A stretch of 64,000 nucleotides of DNA, from NCBI GenBank assembly GCA_963965975.1, contig OZ014411.1:23027749-23091748 (forward strand), written 5' to 3'. Below, piece by piece: positions 59,951 through 64,000 of this stretch (position 1 is the stretch's first letter; the number at the start of each line of letters is the position of its first letter). Made by a program: the position numbers and the translations under genes. The notes below the pieces were generated by a model, which searched no databases, was not told where the DNA came from, and saw nothing but the letters and a program-made list of their open reading frames with translations. Source of the DNA: Xestospongia bergquistia. Its lineage: Eukaryota > Porifera > Demospongiae > Haplosclerida > Petrosiidae.

Positions 59951-60761
59951 TATTATTATTATTATTATTTTGGTTAGTTATCTAACAATTATTTGATGAA
60001 TCCATATAAGTGTTGTGTATTTAATTCTTGAGATTTCCCCAGTTGTCTTAGTTGTTGTTGAGTTGTTCTGAAAATATAGTTGGTTACTTTCATTCATTTC
60101 CTTGGTCATTACAATGTGTATACTGTTATATTTGTAGGTGAAGAATTACAAATGTTTTTAACAACACAGTCAACTGTCCTTACCTTCCATTACATGTAAC
60201 TAGCTGCCAGCAATTTCCTGTACAGTAATGACTTGAAAATAATAACTAGCAAATATCAAGAGACTAAAATATAATTCAATATAGTGTTGTATTTTAGAGT
60301 TTGGTGTTCCTGTGAACTTCAAGTGCAGAATGCTATCTTGTGCTTATGGTTTACAGAAAGCAAATCTGTGAGAAGACAAGGGGTTAACGTTTTTTGGTGC
60401 AAAATATGCGTGACATCAGTCATGGTCACCTATACTATGTTCATATGGAAAATGAGCTAGAAAGAAATGGTTTGGACCATTAAAAAAAATTGAGTGCTAG
60501 CTATCTAATGAAGTCACATACCAGAAATCCCATGTAAAGAGTTCTTAGCAATCCACCAAATGCTGGCTCTACAGTTTCAGTAGCAGATGATATAACACAA
60601 TGTAGCCAATTCTTGATTTCACACATGGTTACATTACTACTACTACTAAAAGTTTTAAATTTTAAACTAAACAAAATATAATGTAAAAATAGTTAATTAC
60701 AAAATGTGATAACTGTTGACTGCAAACATTTTGAAGGACAATGATCTTAGTATTTTATTGT
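59951..60761. other. Duplicated non-coding block (copy B), 3' flank of the 60762 gene
   Basis: Matches 49607-50421. No coding signal. Confidence 0.55.
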
Positions 60762-61124
60762 CTATTTGTCAATTGGTACATGAAAGTTGAATATTTTATA
60801 TCTTTGGATGGATTTGTAAACTACATTCACTGCATACTCCCTATCACCAGTCTTATCTTGTGGAGGATCAACTGATCCTGTTCCTTGATATTTTCCAGAT
60901 TCTTCATTCCACCAAGCTTGGAGATTAGGAATGTCTCCTTCATTCATTACATACTTGTTGGGAATACTGTAATTGTCATGTCTGCCCTTTACTGTATAAG
61001 ATAAGTTGATATATTCACCACTCTCAAGTTTATAATAGATCTTTCCTCTTTCCTCTTTCCACCACAAAGTCCACGCAGAAAGAATAGCATTTTTGACATC
61101 ATTTAATGTAATTGTAGTTGTCAT
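60762..61124 (-). CDS. Small unrecognised protein, 120 aa
   Basis: Intact single-exon frame. Family not recognised. Seen: MTTTITLNDVKNAILSAWTL at the start, several tryptophans (WTLWWKEERG, LQAWWNEESG), alternating polar/hydrophobic beta-like segments (KIYYKLESGEYINLSY; EYAVNVVYKSIQRYKIF), no signal peptide and no membrane segment. A TATAAAG box on the minus strand (about 61160-61166) lies 36 nt above the ATG. The copy at 50422-50635 is a broken paralogue. Intact frame plus TATA box suggest a real, cytosolic, lineage-restricted gene, though it lies within repeated DNA and could belong to an element. Confidence 0.55.
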   Translation of the reverse strand: MTTTITLNDVKNAILSAWTLWWKEERGKIYYKLESGEYINLSYTVKGRHDNYSIPNKYVMNEGDIPNLQAWWNEESGKYQGTGSVDPPQDKTGDREYAVNVVYKSIQRYKIFNFHVPIDK

Positions 61125-61159
61125 CCTATCACATTTGATGGTTGGTTGCTTGCTGCCAC

Positions 61160-61167
61160 CTTTATAT
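61160..61167 (-). promoter_or_regulatory. TATA box of the 60762-61124 gene
   Basis: Minus strand reads TCATATAAAGG, about 36 nt before the ATG; the sequence is absent in the truncated copy at 50.6 kb. Confidence 0.45.
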
Positions 61168-61359
61168 GAACAGTATAGCTGTTCCTGTGAAACCAGTTTT
61201 TCAGGAACATACTTATTTCAGTTACAACAACAATTATTAGTGAAGAAGGAATAGTTGACTCAGTTATCATTCACCAATTAAAAGGTCAGAGTTTGATAAG
61301 GAGCTACTTCAAAGTTTCATAAGCCGAAAAGGGTGCCTTTCATGTCAAAGGAGAAATGG

Positions 61360-61600
61360 GCAGGAAGTAGATTACATAGAAAGTAATGGGATAGTACAAA
61401 AGGTCAATTTTAGGCAGTGGGGAGCTCCAATACTTCCAGTGACCAAATCAGATGGTTGATTGAGACTTTGTGGTAATTGTAAGGTCATTATTCATCCTGT
61501 ATTAGAAGTAAGAAAATATCCTTTCCCAAGATCTTGCGACCTCTTTACACCAGTAACTAATGGAGAAAAATTCATTAAACCCAAAAATATGGCCTAAATA
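61360..61600 (+). mobile_element. Ty3/Gypsy reverse transcriptase fragment
   Basis: Reads NGIVQKVNFRQWGAPILPVT, then SDG, stop, LRLCGNCKVIIHPVL, RKYPFPRSCDLF: the N-terminal RT block of a gypsy-type pol gene with an in-frame stop. Different in sequence from the 41.5-kb remnant. Confidence 0.7.
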
Positions 61601-62255
61601 TTCTAGCCAAAATTGAACCACCCTCTAAACTTGCTATTGCACATCTCCAAGAAGTTTTATTCTGCCTTTATACATTGCTGGGACAAATAAATGGACTTTT
61701 ATCTCTCATACCTGTCCACAAATTAACCACCTTCTTCAATCTTTACAAGATGCAATTCATCTTAAACTTAAATTTTCACTAATTGGCAGAGCTGCTCTGA
61801 ATATACTTAAGAGGACTCTCAGTTCTTTACCTGTTGACTTGGTGGTATGAGCATTGTGAACCCATGACTGTCATGTAGAAAGCAATACATCTCTACTTCT
61901 GAGCCTCTCGCCATTTACTATATACAACCAATATTCAGTACATTTTACACCATTTGTATAGCAAGGATATTACCATTATATGTAGATATGTGTGTCCTTT
62001 AGACTCATAACAAAATTAATGCTATTGATAAAAATTACATATGACTTCATGATTTGTAATTATGGAGTTGCAAAATGAGTTCCAGGTTTCTGTGATTTGT
62101 AACTTAAACCATTTACAAATTATGGACTCACCAAACCCTATAGCAATGTATTATGTAGATATTTATTGGCATGATCATTTGGGTTTATGGAAATTTAAAA
62201 TTAAAGCTACATGAAGAAAATTGTGTTAGCATACAAACATTCTCTACATTTGTCT
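61601..62255. other. Unassigned region
   Basis: Possibly more decayed retroelement sequence up to about 61860. Nothing firm. Confidence 0.4.
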
Positions 62256-62900
62256 ACTGTAACAAGAGGAAAACTGTTATATGGCATTGTTGTAAGGTCT
62301 GTAGTAACCAATATTGTTGAAGGAACAAATGAATCTACAATGAATTCTGTACATAAATTCAGTAGTCTGTTCTATATTCTTCTAAACAAAGTGACTAGAT
62401 GAATTTACTAGATCATGAACACCATATGTCGTCTATTTGTTGGCAATCTTACTTCATGCATCAGTAGAGCATTCTCCTTGATGACTGTAGCAATTATTGA
62501 ACTACTAACACAAGTTCCATCTAATATCATAACAGATCCTAATAGTTTGCAAATATCAAAAACTCACCAGTTATAGGATAGACTAATACCAAATTACCAT
62601 TATACAAAGTTGACACTGCTCACTACTTTGTTATTTCTAGCTCTGTAAATATCATAGAAATAGGTGATTGCAACAATGATTACTCCAAAGTTACAATCAA
62701 TGAAAACTCTACACACTAAGATAGGGTTAAGTACCATTTATTACCAGTTATTTATTATCACTATGTTTAGAAGAATAAAGAACAGACTACTGAATTTATG
62801 TACAGAATTCATTGTAGATTCATTTGTTCCTTCAACAATTAATATTGGTTACTACAGACCTTACAACAATGACATGTAACAGTTTTCCTCTTGCTACAGT
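62256..62900. mobile_element. Inverted-repeat (foldback) element with about 140-bp arms
   Basis: Arms 62256-62393 and 62759-62900 are near-perfect inverted copies (left contains AATGAATTCTGTACATAAAT). The 365-nt spacer has no coding signal. A 33-bp direct repeat (TTAAGTACCATTTATTACCA...) flanks the right arm at about 62726-62758 and 62908-62940. Confidence 0.85.
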
Positions 62901-63080
62901 CATTGTAATTAAGTACCATTTATTGCCAGTTATTTATTATAGTTACATATGTAATAGTCACCTCTATTATATCAGATACACTAGTACTAGTCTTGTCATT
63001 TCGTATTAAATCATCTCAATTACCAGAAATGCATTATCATCATTTGCTACTACCTCCATTAACTTAATATCCTCTAGTTA

Positions 63081-63380
63081 ATGTATTTCAAGTGTTCTGT
63101 CATTTGTATCTTTATATGTTGTTACTACATCTTCCTCACTTCCAACATCAGGTTCTACAATCACTATGGTACTCTCTATAGCTCACCTTCCATTCTTGGA
63201 GATGACAGCCAAGTAATAATTCTAATCATTGCTGGAATTGTGTGTTCTGTTATAGTACTATTCACAATTTATGGATGTCATACAAAAGGTGCATATATGC
63301 ACCTTTTGTATGACATCCTAAATCAAAAACGATTTAGTGAGTTTTGCCAATTATTACTGTTAATTATCCCATCAAAGTAG
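63081..63380 (+). other. Possible transmembrane-segment exon (hypothetical)
   Basis: An open frame with a clear single helix (VIILIIAGIVCSVIVLFTIY) after SPSILGDDSQ and before YGCHTK. It can be read as an exon from an acceptor near 63150 (AACATCAG) to a possible donor after CACAAAAG near 63290. Such exons occur in single-pass receptors, but no partner exons are seen in the window. Confidence 0.25.
63273..63318. repeat. Perfect 46-bp palindrome
   Basis: GGATGTCATACAAAAGGTGC followed by ATA and its exact complement, with no loop. It lies at the end of the possible transmembrane exon. Confidence 0.95.
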
Positions 63381-64000
63381 TTGTTCACCTGGAGTCATTA
63401 TTGTCATAAACTTTCTATTGCTAAAATATGACTTCTTCACCAGCTAAGTATAAAGTATATCTGAAAAATACTGAATGAAATTCTTCATTCTCAGCTTTTT
63501 ACATCAAAGACTTATGTAAGCCAATCATCATATATTTTTGTTCACTATTAATTATATACGTGTTGATCATTTCCAATATCTATAAATATCCTTCAATTCT
63601 TTACAACAATCTTGTTTTAACCTGTACTTCCGCCTCATTTAAATGTACATACAGCACTAATTTGCTCAAAAGATAGTATTAAAGATCATATATACTTAGA
63701 CAAAGAGAAGTGATAAAATATTCCTTGTGTGAAGACTAACCTTATTTATTTACATAAACTGACATAGCTACTTACATACCTTCTACACTTTACTCTATTC
63801 GAGTATTTGCACTTTGATTGCACATCCTTCTTAAAGAAGATTATGCAATGATAGAAACATATGGTGCATCTCTAATATAGTTTAACTCAGTTATTATATA
63901 TATATATATAATACAAGTTTGCAATTGTATTGTTAATCAAGTTATATATAGTGATAAAACAAAGAAACATTTATTGTACACTAGTGTCAATATAAAAGCT
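63381..64000. other. Window end, nothing recognised
   Basis: AT-rich; a short (TA)n at about 63895-63910. Confidence 0.5.

Larger units (their letters stand above)
56463..60976. repeat. Segmental duplicate (copy B) of the 37.4-50.6 kb region
   Basis: Collinear matches in the same orientation: 37365-39723 with 56463-58614; 42079-43350 with 58615-59770; 48750-48935 with 59768-59950; 49607-50635 with 59950-60976. Missing from B: the GPCR body (39724-42078; junction with 2-bp GC overlap), the CACTA element, and the non-LTR insert. Copy B thus predates the CACTA and non-LTR insertions, or lost them; the 3-bp target duplication in A supports insertion. Confidence 0.9.

Noticed and set aside
1-64000. 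tRNA, rRNA or snRNA genes
   Set aside because: No B-box-like GGTTCGAATCC, rRNA core or snRNA signature was noticed on either strand by eye; a tRNAscan/Infernal run would settle it.

Overview
The window is animal genomic DNA and looks like a sponge (probably a demosponge of the Amphimedon type). It is AT-rich, with short GT-AG introns (often 45-80 nt). It carries a delta-catenin with the PDZ-binding C-terminus DSWV, an NLR receptor with the kind of Death domain common in sponges, and decayed animal transposons. The species is inferred; no search was run. Gene structures were built by hand from splice sites and checked by reading-frame phase: for gene A, delta-catenin, gene B, the NLR and the first coding exons of the cystatin-like gene every intron joins in phase.

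Layout. 7-2929 (+): 3' part of a gene for a Death-domain protein with an N-terminal UPA-like region, a coiled coil and a C-terminal TRAF/MATH domain. 3584-15134 (-): delta-catenin/ARVCF/p120 family gene, 21 coding exons, 1306 codons, with a noncoding 5' exon probably near 21.2 kb. 21529-31566 (+): an unrecognised acidic/basic nuclear-looking protein sharing a divergent promoter with delta-catenin; its last intron (7.1 kb) is full of dead transposons. 32754-38113 (-): Death-NACHT-LRR protein of 1281 residues ending in a complete PHD finger. 39676-40740 (+): intronless seven-helix receptor divergent from the NLR. 41.5-43.3 kb: Ty3/Gypsy remains. 43351-48749: a whole CACTA-type DNA transposon with two divergent, decayed genes. 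48.94-49.61 kb: truncated non-LTR element. 51260-52171 (+): secreted V8/trypsin-like protease. 55310-55782 (+): cystatin (stefin)-like gene, apparently frameshifted. 56.46-60.98 kb: a diverged second copy of 37.4-50.6 kb that lacks the receptor body, the CACTA element and the non-LTR insert. 60762-61124 (-): small unrecognised protein. 61.2-64 kb: repeats and one possible transmembrane exon.

How it may work together. Two of the genes (7-2929 and 32754-38113) carry Death domains of the same subtype, ending in a similar motif (PxVxNKxVxxEI). One is fused to a TRAF-like domain and the other to NACHT-LRR-PHD, so the window may encode a sensor and a TRAF-type adaptor of one sponge innate-immune route (inference). 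The duplicated block gives an internal empty-site comparison that dates and bounds several insertions.
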